Assembly: GCA_023957155.1 (NCBI GenBank)
Contig: JAMLHK010000010.1
Location: 124,001-188,000, forward strand
Direction of reading: 5' to 3'
Origin: Chitinophagaceae bacterium
GTDB taxonomy: Bacteria; Bacteroidota; Bacteroidia; Chitinophagales; Chitinophagaceae
Length of the DNA stretch: 64,000 nt
Within the stretch, counting starts at the first letter, position 1, and each line of letters starts with the position of its first letter. Of the stretch, positions 9,216-18,308 are shown one piece after another. Below the pieces are notes generated by a model that made no database searches, had not been told where the DNA came from, and saw only the letters and a program-made list of their open reading frames with translations. The position numbers and the translations under genes were made by a program.

Positions 9216-9353
9216 AGTCCTTTGTTATCATAACTTTACCAAGTGGCTAATGTACAAAAATCATAGCAGGGTGGTAGGAGGATTGCAAAACCCATAGTTG
9301 CGATGATGCGCATAAATACCATAAATTTTCCGGATTTTCCACTAAAAACAACA

Positions 9354-9375
9354 CTGCGAAAATGGAATTTCGCAG
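9354..9375. promoter_or_regulatory. Palindrome between araC-type regulator and FAD enzyme
   Basis: CTGCGAAA and TTTCGCAG, perfect 8-bp arms with a 6-nt centre, 29 bp upstream of the FAD gene start. It may be an operator or a hairpin in the 5' leader. Confidence 0.35.
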
Positions 9376-9404
9376 GTTAAAAAATCAGTATTACCATCAT
9401 TAAA

Positions 9405-10457
9405 ATGAGATTGAACGAAAAGATAATTATAACAGGCGGAGGCTTAAGCGGACTTACTTTAGCTTATTTATTATCCAAAAGAGGCATCCATAGCACCGTT
9501 TTGGAAGCCTCCTCAAGATTGGGAGGCAGAATACAGACCATAAAAGGGACTTTACAAACACCCCTGGAATTGGGCGCCACCTGGTTTTCGGATATGCACC
9601 CCAGCCTGCTGTCATTGATTAATGAATTAGGATTAAACAAATACCCGCAATTCTCAAAAGGGATATCGTTGTTCCAGACCAAGTCGTTTGAGCCGCCGCA
9701 AAAATTTTTTGTACCCGAAGCGGAAACGCCCTCGTACCGGCTGGCAGGTGGAACGCAAATGCTGATTGATGCGCTGGCGCAGCAACTGCCGGATGAAGGG
9801 ATCCGGTTAAATACAAAGGTTACGGGGATTCGGGAAACGGATCAGGGTATAACTTTGGAAACATCCGGTGGCAGGATTTTGGATGCGGACAAGGTGATTC
9901 TTTGTATACCACCGCAGTTAGCTGCTGCACAAATACAATTTTCTCCGGGGCTGCCGGATACGCTTAGTACCATTTTATCCCAGGTGCAAACATGGATGGC
10001 AGGTGCGGTAAAGTTCACCCTGGAATACAACGATGCTTTTTGGCGAAAGGAAGGCTATTCCGGGATGTTATATAGTCATGCGGGAATGATTACGGAGATG
10101 TATGATCATGCCAATTTTGAAGAAAATAAGTTTGGCTTTACCGGCTTCCTCAACAGCGGTACAGCATCTTACGCGCCGGAAGTAAGAAAGGAGTTTGTAT
10201 TGCGCCAGTTGGGAGAATTACTGGGTGAAAAGGCGTTAAAGCCCGTAGCGTATTATGACAAGGTCTGGACAGACGAATTTATATCAGCAGGTGATCAGGT
10301 TGTGCAGCGCCCGCACCAGAACAACGGTCACCCGCTGTTGCAGCAGGATTATATGAACGGAAAACTATACTTTGCAGCAACAGAAACCGCAGCAGCATTT
10401 TCCGGTTATATGGAGGGAGCGGTCATTGCGGCTCAATCTGTTGCTTCAAGGCTCTAA
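9405..10457 (+). CDS. FAD-dependent amine oxidase-like flavoprotein
   Basis: 350 residues. A dinucleotide-binding fold at the N-terminus (IIITGGGLSGLTLAYLLSKRG, then an acidic end of strand two in VLEASSRLGGRI) is typical of the monoamine oxidase / protoporphyrinogen oxidase superfamily. GATWF and the C-terminal FAD-contacting segment (YFAATETAAAFSGYMEGAVIAA) complete the signature. It is shorter than classical MAO proteins (about 450 residues), lacks a membrane anchor and signal peptide, and is likely a soluble oxidase or desaturase. The substrate cannot be assigned. The AraC-type gene is divergent and is a plausible regulator. Confidence 0.88.
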   Translation: MRLNEKIIITGGGLSGLTLAYLLSKRGIHSTVLEASSRLGGRIQTIKGTLQTPLELGATWFSDMHPSLLSLINELGLNKYPQFSKGISLFQTKSFEPPQKFFVPEAETPSYRLAGGTQMLIDALAQQLPDEGIRLNTKVTGIRETDQGITLETSGGRILDADKVILCIPPQLAAAQIQFSPGLPDTLSTILSQVQTWMAGAVKFTLEYNDAFWRKEGYSGMLYSHAGMITEMYDHANFEENKFGFTGFLNSGTASYAPEVRKEFVLRQLGELLGEKALKPVAYYDKVWTDEFISAGDQVVQRPHQNNGHPLLQQDYMNGKLYFAATETAAAFSGYMEGAVIAAQSVASRL

Positions 10458-10532
10458 AGCAGGCAATGCTGCTCGTTGTTGTTTTAACCGCCCGGTTTTA
10501 GCTCAATAATATAGAAATATCCTGATAGCCGT

Positions 10533-10625
10533 GACGGGAAAATTGTTTAACTATATTGTTGGAGATATTTTGAGATTTAGCGAGTCGTCCGGCTTTCATC
10601 CTGGCAGAAAAGAATAAGAAGTATT
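10533..10625. repeat. 93-bp direct repeat, copy A (upstream of sialidase-like gene)
   Basis: Matches 12124-12216 without gaps at roughly four bases in five, including the shared blocks AACTATATTGTTG, TTGAGATTT and TCATCCTGGC. It ends about 60 bp before the sialidase-like start. Confidence 0.8.
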
Positions 10626-10687
10626 GCTTAATAATTAATTAGTAATTTTTGAGTAATTCTTTAAGAATAAGTGATCTATATTTGATT

Positions 10688-11848
10688 ATGATCAGAAAAA
10701 AGTTGATTTGTTTATTATGGCTGGGTTTGGTTTTTTCAACGCGGGTATCTGCACAAATTGGTAATGCTGTTCCGGGAGTGGTGATCACCCATATTCCCGC
10801 GTCTTCCAAAATGTATATAGGATCGCCAAGTATCTGTATTTTGCCGGATGGTAAATATGTAGCTTCTCACGATTTTTTTGGACCCAATTCACAGGAGGCC
10901 ACCAATGCAAAAACGGAAATTTTCGAATCAGCCGACAAAGGGCAAAGTTGGAAGAAGATAGCGGAACTGAACCAGTTTTGGTCGGGTTTATTTGTGCATA
11001 AAGGTAAGCTGTATTTGATGGGAACAAAGAATGGAGAAGGTGATTGCGTGATCCGCCAGTCTTCAGATGGCGGGTATACCTGGACCAACCCCTTTGATGA
11101 TAAAACCGGCTTATTGATCCCTGCAAAAGAAGGCGTAGGATATCATACATCATCAATGCCGGTATTGAATGCAAAAGGAAAACTGTGGCGGGGAATGGAA
11201 GAGGTAGAGCCCGGCGGCCCCTGGGGTGGCTTTAAGGCTTTTGTGATGTCTGTAAAGAAAAACAGGAACTTACTTTATGCAAAAAACTGGACACTGACCA
11301 ATAAGCTGCAAATAGATAAAAGCATCGGCAAAGGTACAGCATGGCTCGAGGGAAATGCGGTGATGGACTCAAAAGGTAATATTGTTGATGTTTTACGTGT
11401 ACACTACGGCCCCGATACCATCGCGGCAATCATCAATATTTCTAAAGATGGTAAAGTGGCAAACTTTGACCCGGCTACGGGTTTTATTACATTGCCCGGC
11501 GCTTCAAAAAAATTCAATATTAAAAAAGATTCCAAAACCAATAAGTACTGGACACTAACCAATGCCGTTCCGGAGGAATACAGGAGCGATTATATGGAAC
11601 GTACCCGGAATACGGTTTATCTATTAAGTTCTGATGACCTTATTCACTGGCAGCAGCACAACATTATCCTGCAGGGTAAAGATGTAGCAAAGCACGGCTT
11701 TCAGTACCTCGACTGGCAGTTTGAAGGAGATGATCTCATTGCAGCAGTCAGAACAGCTTATGATGACAATTTCGGTGGCGCCGATAACCAACATAACGCC
11801 AATTACCTGATTTTCTATCGTGTTAAAAATTTCAGGAGTACCCGCTGA
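10688..11848 (+). CDS. Secreted sialidase-like (BNR/Asp-box) protein
   Basis: I choose the ATG at 10688, which begins a clear signal peptide (MIRKKLICLLWLGLVFSTRVSA followed by Q); an in-frame ATG 39 bp earlier would bury it. The mature part, about 365 residues, has Asp-box motifs typical of six-bladed beta-propeller sialidases (ESADKGQSWKKIAEL, QSSDGGYTWTNPF) and a segment with VLRVHYGPD. Related proteins cleave terminal sialic acids or are inactive BNR-fold glycan binders; the catalytic Arg triad and Tyr/Glu pair cannot be verified by eye. No other glycan-degradation gene is adjacent. It stands alone between two copies of a 93-bp repeat. Confidence 0.8.
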   Translation: MIRKKLICLLWLGLVFSTRVSAQIGNAVPGVVITHIPASSKMYIGSPSICILPDGKYVASHDFFGPNSQEATNAKTEIFESADKGQSWKKIAELNQFWSGLFVHKGKLYLMGTKNGEGDCVIRQSSDGGYTWTNPFDDKTGLLIPAKEGVGYHTSSMPVLNAKGKLWRGMEEVEPGGPWGGFKAFVMSVKKNRNLLYAKNWTLTNKLQIDKSIGKGTAWLEGNAVMDSKGNIVDVLRVHYGPDTIAAIINISKDGKVANFDPATGFITLPGASKKFNIKKDSKTNKYWTLTNAVPEEYRSDYMERTRNTVYLLSSDDLIHWQQHNIILQGKDVAKHGFQYLDWQFEGDDLIAAVRTAYDDNFGGADNQHNANYLIFYRVKNFRSTR

Positions 11849-12438
11849 CGTTAGTTTGCGAAATGTACAGCTTAGGCATATAAGGTTGCTTGGCTTTTTG
11901 CTGTGCTGAGGCAAATGCTCAATGGCCTTTGTACCAGTATATCCAGTATGGGTAGCTTCTATGTCTGTATCACAACGGAAGGGCGTGCATGGAAAGAACC
12001 TGAATATTTAATGAGAAAAATTGACGTTTTTCTTCTCGTAACTCTTAGTATTCTAAAGATATATGCGTTAAATAAAAACGGAGATTCTCAATCTTTTCTT
12101 GAAAATCTCCGAAATGTAGCCCTAACGGGAGAATTATCTAACTATATTGTTGAAGATTTCTTGAGATTTGGCGAGTTGCCGGACTGTCATCCTGGCGGAG
12201 GAGAATAGAAGGTATTTATTAGCAATCACTTAGCTGGTGCAGGACTACGGCAGCTTATATACGATCCGTAAATAGGTCGCTACATGCCAAGTGAACAAAA
12301 GCAAGCGCAGCACCTGATTATTATGCACATACGAATAAACAACTGCTTTAGGCAGTGTTATCCCTCCAAAAAATACCAAAGTATTTTATTCGATGAGTTT
12401 ATGCTTAATGGCGAACGAAATCAATTGTGCTTTGCTTT
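11849..12438. other. Gene-poor stretch holding repeat copy B
   Basis: An open frame at 11903-12208 exists, but its last third lies inside the 93-bp repeat and it resembles no family I know, so I do not call it a gene. Around 12250-12285 a broken frame reads like LYDP-stop-IGRYM, resembling an RHS core fragment. Confidence 0.4.
12124..12216. repeat. 93-bp direct repeat, copy B (downstream of sialidase-like gene)
   Basis: Partner of 10533-10625, same orientation, colinear without gaps and about 80% identical. Confidence 0.8.
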
Positions 12439-12681
12439 TTAGTTTTTTTTCTTTTCACCAGCCTTTTCCTCAATCGCTTTTTTCAAATCCAGCAGGTCAT
12501 TAAAGCGTACAGTAGCTGAGAGCCCGATTAGTTCACCACTCTTTAGCATGGCAAGATTATCCCAGACAAACCGGGGTACATCGTAATAGGTTATGGCACC
12601 AAAAAGCATTATCTTTTTTGGAATAGAATGGCTATTAAAAAAATCTTCCAGTTCTTTTAATTTCTCAATAGTAACGTTCAT
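12439..12681 (-). CDS. Small hypothetical protein, 80 residues
   Basis: A short soluble protein starting with an amphipathic helix (VTIEKLKELEDFFNSHSIP), then a strand (KKIMLFGAITYYDVPRFV), a turn, and a lysine/glutamate-rich C-terminal helix ending KKKN. No signal peptide or membrane segment. It is divergent from imuA with about 100 bp between the starts, so it could share the palindromic control element there. Its helix-strand pattern and length recall the small conserved proteins often found beside accessory DNA in Bacteroidota, but I do not recognise the family. Confidence 0.6.
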   Translation of the reverse strand: MNVTIEKLKELEDFFNSHSIPKKIMLFGAITYYDVPRFVWDNLAMLKSGELIGLSATVRFNDLLDLKKAIEEKAGEKKKN

Positions 12682-12751
12682 AGCTGCAAATTTAAAAATT
12701 CTACCATCGGGTAACCGGCTGATTGCCAGTGTAAAACAAAATTAGCAATTT

Positions 12752-12772
12752 AATACTAAAATATTTAGTATT
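12752..12772. promoter_or_regulatory. Perfect palindrome in front of imuA (candidate SOS-type operator)
   Basis: Arms AATACTAAA and TTTAGTATT around a 3-nt centre, ending 8 bp before the imuA start codon. The position would let a bound dimer block transcription of the whole mutasome operon. LexA control of imu cassettes is established in Proteobacteria; the regulator here is unknown. Confidence 0.55.
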
Positions 12773-12780
12773 CTTGTGTT

Positions 12781-13515
12781 GTGAATATGGGGCAGACAGA
12801 TATGATAGCAGGCCTACGGCAGGATATTCTGCGTATGCAGGGACAGCGACTGGTAACGGGCCCATCTGCCGGAAAAGTTGCATTGGGTCCTGTGCTGGAG
12901 GCTTTTCCGGGTAAAATATTTCCAACGGGTACAGTACACGAATGCATTAGTGCTACCCCTTCGGCTGCTGCCGCCGCATCGGGCTTTATTGCCAGCATTT
13001 TGGGCAGCCTGATGCAAAACGGCGGGTCCTGCGTCTGGATAAGCCCGGAAAGAATAATATTTCCACCGGGACTAAAATCCTTTGGCATTGAAGCGGATCG
13101 GGTGTTGTTTATCCATCTCAAAAAAGAAAAAGACATCTGCTGGGCAATGGAAGCCGCTTTGCAGGTAGAAGGACTAGCAGGGGTAGTGGGTGAACTGTCC
13201 AACTTAGATTTCGCTGTTTCCCGACGCCTGCAACTGGCGGTCGAAAAAAGCGGCGTTACGGGTTTTGTTGTAAGGCATCAACCCCGCAGGCTGCATCCCA
13301 CTGCCTGCGTCAGCCGCTGGCAAATTACATCCCAGGCAAGCTATCACCCGGATGGAATACCTGGCGTTGGCTTTCCCTGCTGGGAAGTGGAGCTGCAAAA
13401 AATCCGGGGCGGAAAGCCAGGCTCCTGGGAATTGGTATGGATGGACGGATGCTTCCAGGAACTATCCAGAGCATCTGTTATTTCTTCACAAGCAATTTTT
13501 CGGAAAATCGGGTAG
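12781..13515 (+). CDS. imuA: ImuA-type RecA-like protein of the mutasome
   Basis: 244 residues from a GTG start; an ATG two codons later (12787) is an alternative. The protein is a divergent RecA/SulA-like ATPase fold: FPTGTVHECISATPSAAAAASGF takes the place of the Walker A region, and GGSCVWISPERIIFPPGLKSFGI and LSNLDFAVSRRLQLAVEKSG follow the RecA-like strand order, without a classical P-loop. Known ImuA partners ImuB and DnaE2 in damage-induced translesion synthesis. The stop codon is one base from the imuB start and dnaE2 follows, giving the full three-gene cassette. Control is probably through the palindrome just upstream. Confidence 0.88.
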   Translation: MNMGQTDMIAGLRQDILRMQGQRLVTGPSAGKVALGPVLEAFPGKIFPTGTVHECISATPSAAAAASGFIASILGSLMQNGGSCVWISPERIIFPPGLKSFGIEADRVLFIHLKKEKDICWAMEAALQVEGLAGVVGELSNLDFAVSRRLQLAVEKSGVTGFVVRHQPRRLHPTACVSRWQITSQASYHPDGIPGVGFPCWEVELQKIRGGKPGSWELVWMDGCFQELSRASVISSQAIFRKIG

Positions 13516-13516
13516 T

Positions 13517-15016
13517 ATGCAGCGCTTCATGTCAATATGGTTTCCGCACTTGCTGGCGGAAGGGATGATCCGCCGCCGAAAGGAATTGAGCAATACTGCT
13601 TTTGTGCTGGCAGCACCCGATCATGGCAGGATGCGTATTACCGCTGCCAGCATCGCTGCACAAGCACGAGGTATTTACCCCGGTATGGCTGTTGCCGATG
13701 GAAGAGCTCTTGCTGTTGGCTTACAGGTTCTTGACCATGAACCAGGCATGGATCAGAAACTCCTAACCGCTTTGGGGCATTGGTGCATCCGCTATACACC
13801 TGTTGTGGCGACCGACTTACCGGACGGGCTGCTGCTGGACGTGAGCGGGTGCGCTCATTTGTGGGGAGGAGAAGAAAAGTATGCAGCAGACATACAGAAC
13901 CGCCTCAAAGGATTGGGTTATACTACCCGCATTGCCATAGCCGGCATGGTTGGGGCGGCATGGGCGCTTGCCCGATACGGGAAAGAGCCTGTTGTTCTTA
14001 CACCGTCTGGTGAAGAAAGATTGTTCCTGATGTCGCTACCTCCGGTGGCCCTGCGATTGGAAGCTACGATTATTGAGCGCTTGCAAAAATTAGGACTATA
14101 TACCATCGGACATTTTATGAATATGGACCGCTCTATCCTGCGGCGCAGGTTTGGAGTAGGATTACTTGAACGGATGGATCAGGCGCTCGGCTGGAAGGAA
14201 GAACCTCTTACGGCCCTGCAACCTGTAGAGCCTTACCAGGAACGGTTGCCCTGCCTGGAACCCATCATGACCCGTAGCGGTATTGAGATTGCCTTACAGC
14301 AATTACTTAAGATCTTATGTGAGCGTCTGATAAAAGAAGGTAAAGGCTTACGCAAAGCAGTGTTCAAAGCCTACCGCATTGACAGCGAAGTGCAACAAAT
14401 AGAAATTGGTACACACCTACCGTCCCAACAGCCGGCACATTTGTTTAAATTATTTGAACTGAAAATAGACCACATTGAGCCGGCACTCGGCATAGAGCTG
14501 TTTATACTGGAAGCACCGAGCGTAGAAAAGGCAAGGTCTTCCCAGAAAACACTGTGGCACAACGGTACCCTGAATGACAGTCGGCTGGCAGAGTTATTGG
14601 ATCAATTGACAGGTAAGTTGGGAAAAGGTATTGTACATCGTTATTTACCGGCAGAACATTTTTGGCCGGAACGATCTGTTAAAGAAGCGCAGGAGTTACA
14701 GGAGCAACCGGCAACTGCCTGGCGGAATGATCGCCCCCGCCCCGTGCGATTGTTATCGGTTCCTGAACCCGTGGAAGTAGCAGCGCCGATACCGGATTAC
14801 CCACCGATGCATTTTCGTCATAGAGGAATACTGCACACCATTAAAAAAGCAGATGGTCCCGAACGCATCGAAAGGGAATGGTGGATAGACCAGGGACAGT
14901 ACCGGGATTATTACGTGGTGGAAGATGAAAAGGGGGAGAGGTTCTGGCTTTTCCGCCTGGGACATTATACCGGAGGCAAACCGCATCGGTGGTTCCTGCA
15001 CGGATTTTTTGCGTGA
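13517..15016 (+). CDS. imuB: ImuB, inactive Y-family polymerase-like mutasome adaptor
   Basis: 499 residues when started at the ATG at 13517, one base after the imuA stop; the frame is open further upstream but that part overlaps imuA. The palm/finger order of Y-family polymerases is present (MSIWFPHL at the start, DGLLLDVSGCAHLWGG, GLGYTTRIAIAG, helix-hairpin-helix GLYTIGHFMNM). The acidic residues that bind metal in active enzymes are absent from the first motif, as in known ImuB. A long C-terminal part (about residues 350-499) would hold the clamp and partner contacts. It acts as a scaffold for DnaE2 at lesions. Confidence 0.92.
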   Translation: MQRFMSIWFPHLLAEGMIRRRKELSNTAFVLAAPDHGRMRITAASIAAQARGIYPGMAVADGRALAVGLQVLDHEPGMDQKLLTALGHWCIRYTPVVATDLPDGLLLDVSGCAHLWGGEEKYAADIQNRLKGLGYTTRIAIAGMVGAAWALARYGKEPVVLTPSGEERLFLMSLPPVALRLEATIIERLQKLGLYTIGHFMNMDRSILRRRFGVGLLERMDQALGWKEEPLTALQPVEPYQERLPCLEPIMTRSGIEIALQQLLKILCERLIKEGKGLRKAVFKAYRIDSEVQQIEIGTHLPSQQPAHLFKLFELKIDHIEPALGIELFILEAPSVEKARSSQKTLWHNGTLNDSRLAELLDQLTGKLGKGIVHRYLPAEHFWPERSVKEAQELQEQPATAWRNDRPRPVRLLSVPEPVEVAAPIPDYPPMHFRHRGILHTIKKADGPERIEREWWIDQGQYRDYYVVEDEKGERFWLFRLGHYTGGKPHRWFLHGFFA

Positions 15017-15032
15017 AAGAAAAGGAGGCAAT

Positions 15033-18000
15033 ATGGAGTACACAGAATTACAGGTTACAACCAATTTCAGTTTTTTACGTGGTGGTTCCCACCCTGAAGA
15101 AATAGTAGCACAGGCTGCTGCGTTGGGCTATACCGAAATTGCGATCACCGATCATAATACGCTTGCCGGCGTGGTACGTGCCCATACTGCTGCAAAAGCT
15201 GCCGGTATCCGTATCATTGTCGGTTGCTGCCTTGATCTGCTAGACGGGCCTTCCCTGCTTGCTTATCCCACTGACCTGGACGGGTATGCCTGCCTGTCTC
15301 ACCTGCTGACCACCGGAAACCTGCGTACCGAAAAAGGGAAATGCGAACTGTACAAAAAAGATGTGTATGCGCAAAAAGAAGGGTTACTGCTTGCTGTTAT
15401 ACCACCCCCGAAATTAGATACCCGTTTTGACTATGACGAATGCTTTAAAGGGGCATTACAGGAATACCGGGAAAATTTAAACGGGCAGCTCTACCTAACG
15501 GCAACCCGTTCTTACCAGGGGGATGATATTAAAAAACTCTACCGGTTGGCGGAACTATCGGAGCGTAACTATATTCCTTTACTCGCGACTAATGACGTGC
15601 ATTATCATGACAGTGATCGTAGGCAGTTACAGGATATGCTAACCTGCATCCGGGAAAAAACAACGATCCATGCTGCTGGTTTCCTGTTACATCAAAATGC
15701 AGAACGTTTCTTAAAGCCTGAAAAGGAAATGCTGCGCTTATTCCGGCAATACCCGGATGCGATTGCGTATACGCAGGAGATTGTGAACGCCTGCCGATTT
15801 TCTCTTGATGAACTCAAATATATTTACCCGCAGGAGATCACTACTGAAGGGCGTACACCCGATCAGCAATTGGCACATTTTGTATGGCAGGGCGCTAAAG
15901 AAAAGTTTGGCGAAGCCATTCCGGAAAAAATCAAAACGTCCATTGAATACGAGCTGGACTTTATGAAGCGAAAAAATTATGCTGCCTATTTTTTAACGGT
16001 CTACGATTTTGTACAGTTTGCCAAGACTAATAAGATTCTCTGCCAGGGACGCGGCTCGGCAGCCAATTCCGTGATCTGTTATTGCCTGGGAATTACTTCG
16101 GTAGATCCTTCTAAATTCAAATTACTTTTTGCGCGGTTCATGTCCGATGCAAGGGATGAACCCCCCGATGTGGATGTCGATTTCGAACATCAAAGGCGCG
16201 AAGAAGTGATGCAATACATTTACGGGAAATTCGGTCGCGACCGTGCAGGTATTGTGGCTACCGTCACACAGGTGCATTATAAAGGTGCTGTGCGTGATGT
16301 AGCCAAAGCTATGGGACTTTCTGCGGATATGATTGATGTGCTGGCAGGTTGTAGCGGCACACACGGGGAAGGCGTTCAGGAAGAACGGATCCGCGAAGCG
16401 GGTCTGAATTCCAATGATCCACACTTGCGGAAGGTATTGGAGCTGACGAGGCAATACATGGGCTTTCCGCGTCAGTTGGGTCAGCATACAGGCGGGTTCG
16501 TCATCTCTCAAAACAAACTATCCTATTTGTGCCCTATACTCAACGCGCGAATGAAAGATAGAACGAACATAGAATGGAATAAGGACGATATTGATGCGCT
16601 TGGACTATTAAAAATTGATGTACTGGCGCTCGGTATGCTGACTTGTATCAGAAAATGTTTTGATCTCACAAAGCAGCATTATAATCTCGATCTGACATTG
16701 GCTAATGTTCCGCAGGATGATCCGAAAGTGTATGATATGATCTGTCATGCGGATACGATTGGAGTATTCCAGATTGAAAGCCGGGCGCAAATGTCAATGT
16801 TGCCCCGCCTGCGTCCCCGCTGTTTCTACGATCTGGTGATCGAAGTGGCTATCGTCCGTCCTGGACCGATACAGGGCGATATGGTGCACCCCTACCTGCG
16901 TCGTCGCAATGGTCAGGAGAAGGTGGAATATCCATCTGATACCCTAAAAGAAATACTCGGAAGAACACTGGGCGTTCCGCTCTTCCAAGAGCAGGCGATG
17001 GAAATTGCTATCGTGGCAGCGGGATTTACACCTGCCGAAGCAGACGCTTTGCGTAGGAGCATGGCAACCTTCAAAGCACATGGCATGGTAAAACAATTTC
17101 ATGATAAGCTGATAGGTGGCATGTTGAAAAATGGCTATACCCAGGAATATGCAGAAAGAGTTTTTAAGCAACTGGAAGGATTCGGCAGTTACGGGTTCCC
17201 GGAAAGCCATGCGGTCAGTTTTGCGCTATTGGTGTATATATCCAGTTGGCTAAAGTGTTATTATCCCGATGTATTCGCCGCCGGCTTGCTCAATAGCCAG
17301 CCAATGGGATTCTATGCTCCTGCACAGATTGTAAAGGATGCGCAGAAGCATGGTGTGACCGTACGACCGGTGGATATCAATCATTCCGCATGGGACAATA
17401 CCCTGGAAGAAAAAGACAGCAATTACTGTGCATTGCGCTTAGGGTTCCGGCAGGTGAAGGGGCTAAGAGAAGAAGAAATGACAAAACTTGTGACCGCCAG
17501 GAAAAAAGCATTTACTTCTGTAAATGAATTATTGGATGCAGATATTTCCATTGCCGCGCTGGAGAAACTTGCGGATGCCGATGCATTTCGTTCCATTAAT
17601 CTTGATCGGCGAAAAGCCCTGTGGGAAATCTGCTCGCTTGCCGATCATCCAACAGCTATATTTAAAGGACAACCTTCTGAAAGTGCCATAGAGCAGCCTG
17701 TCGCTCTTCCTGAAATGACGCCTTCCGAACACGTTGTGCAGGATTACAGCAGTCTTTCTCTGTCTCTAAAAGCCCACCCGGTTCATTTTGTAAGAAAACA
17801 ATTGAGCCGTCATCATATTGTTTCCACGTCGGAACTCAGTGGGATGCCAGACGGTGCATTTGTGAAGGTAGCCGGTCTTGTGCTTGTTCGGCAACGCCCC
17901 GGTACTGCTAGTGGCATTTGTTTTATCACCATCGAAGATGAAACCGGCAGCGCCAACCTGGTGGTATTCCGGCAACTCTTTGATCAGTACCGTAAAGAAA

Positions 18001-18257
18001 TATTGCAATCCAAGCTGCTCATGGTCACTGGCAAGTTGCAACGGGAAGGCGAAGTGATCCATGTGGTGGTACAGGAATGTTTTAATTTTTCTCCTTTGCT
18101 GCAGCAAATGGTCCCCTCACCGGGTGAAGACATAGAGGTATTGACCCGGTGTCGGGCAGATGAAAAGGATGGAGAACTGCACTCAAACGATGGTAACCGA
18201 AGAATTTCCAAGAAAGTAGTGCAGGGAAATTTGTTTCCGTCGCGGGATTTTAAATGA
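15033..18257 (+). CDS. dnaE2: Error-prone DNA polymerase DnaE2
   Basis: 1074 residues from the ATG at 15033, which has a strong ribosome site (AAAGGAGG at 15021-15028); an upstream in-frame ATG lies inside imuB. The N-terminal PHP domain is visible (NFSFLRGGSHPEEIV, then ITDHNTLAG). The C-family polymerase core has GRGSAANSVICYCLGI and the catalytic acidic cluster DEPPDVDVDFEHQRR, plus the fingers motif VPLFQEQAMEIA. A helix-hairpin-helix and an OB-fold near residues 920-1010 close the protein. The length and linkage to imuA/imuB mark it as the DnaE2 translesion enzyme rather than replicative DnaE1. It copies past damaged bases and causes induced mutagenesis. Confidence 0.95.
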   Translation: MEYTELQVTTNFSFLRGGSHPEEIVAQAAALGYTEIAITDHNTLAGVVRAHTAAKAAGIRIIVGCCLDLLDGPSLLAYPTDLDGYACLSHLLTTGNLRTEKGKCELYKKDVYAQKEGLLLAVIPPPKLDTRFDYDECFKGALQEYRENLNGQLYLTATRSYQGDDIKKLYRLAELSERNYIPLLATNDVHYHDSDRRQLQDMLTCIREKTTIHAAGFLLHQNAERFLKPEKEMLRLFRQYPDAIAYTQEIVNACRFSLDELKYIYPQEITTEGRTPDQQLAHFVWQGAKEKFGEAIPEKIKTSIEYELDFMKRKNYAAYFLTVYDFVQFAKTNKILCQGRGSAANSVICYCLGITSVDPSKFKLLFARFMSDARDEPPDVDVDFEHQRREEVMQYIYGKFGRDRAGIVATVTQVHYKGAVRDVAKAMGLSADMIDVLAGCSGTHGEGVQEERIREAGLNSNDPHLRKVLELTRQYMGFPRQLGQHTGGFVISQNKLSYLCPILNARMKDRTNIEWNKDDIDALGLLKIDVLALGMLTCIRKCFDLTKQHYNLDLTLANVPQDDPKVYDMICHADTIGVFQIESRAQMSMLPRLRPRCFYDLVIEVAIVRPGPIQGDMVHPYLRRRNGQEKVEYPSDTLKEILGRTLGVPLFQEQAMEIAIVAAGFTPAEADALRRSMATFKAHGMVKQFHDKLIGGMLKNGYTQEYAERVFKQLEGFGSYGFPESHAVSFALLVYISSWLKCYYPDVFAAGLLNSQPMGFYAPAQIVKDAQKHGVTVRPVDINHSAWDNTLEEKDSNYCALRLGFRQVKGLREEEMTKLVTARKKAFTSVNELLDADISIAALEKLADADAFRSINLDRRKALWEICSLADHPTAIFKGQPSESAIEQPVALPEMTPSEHVVQDYSSLSLSLKAHPVHFVRKQLSRHHIVSTSELSGMPDGAFVKVAGLVLVRQRPGTASGICFITIEDETGSANLVVFRQLFDQYRKEILQSKLLMVTGKLQREGEVIHVVVQECFNFSPLLQQMVPSPGEDIEVLTRCRADEKDGELHSNDGNRRISKKVVQGNLFPSRDFK

Positions 18258-18308
18258 GGTAAGCAATACAATACTACCTGCCTGCCGTCAAATCAGTATC
18301 TTTATAAA

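Noticed and set aside
11903-12208. Open frame of 101 codons
   Set aside because: Its C-terminal part is the 93-bp repeat copy B and the rest has no recognisable pattern; likely a chance frame.
12250-12360. Fragment resembling an RHS core (LYDP, IGRYM)
   Set aside because: Only a few residues match and the frame has a stop; too short to support a pseudogene.
14925-15032. Longer N-terminus for DnaE2
   Set aside because: It overlaps imuB, while the ATG at 15033 has a strong ribosome site and begins at the PHP domain.
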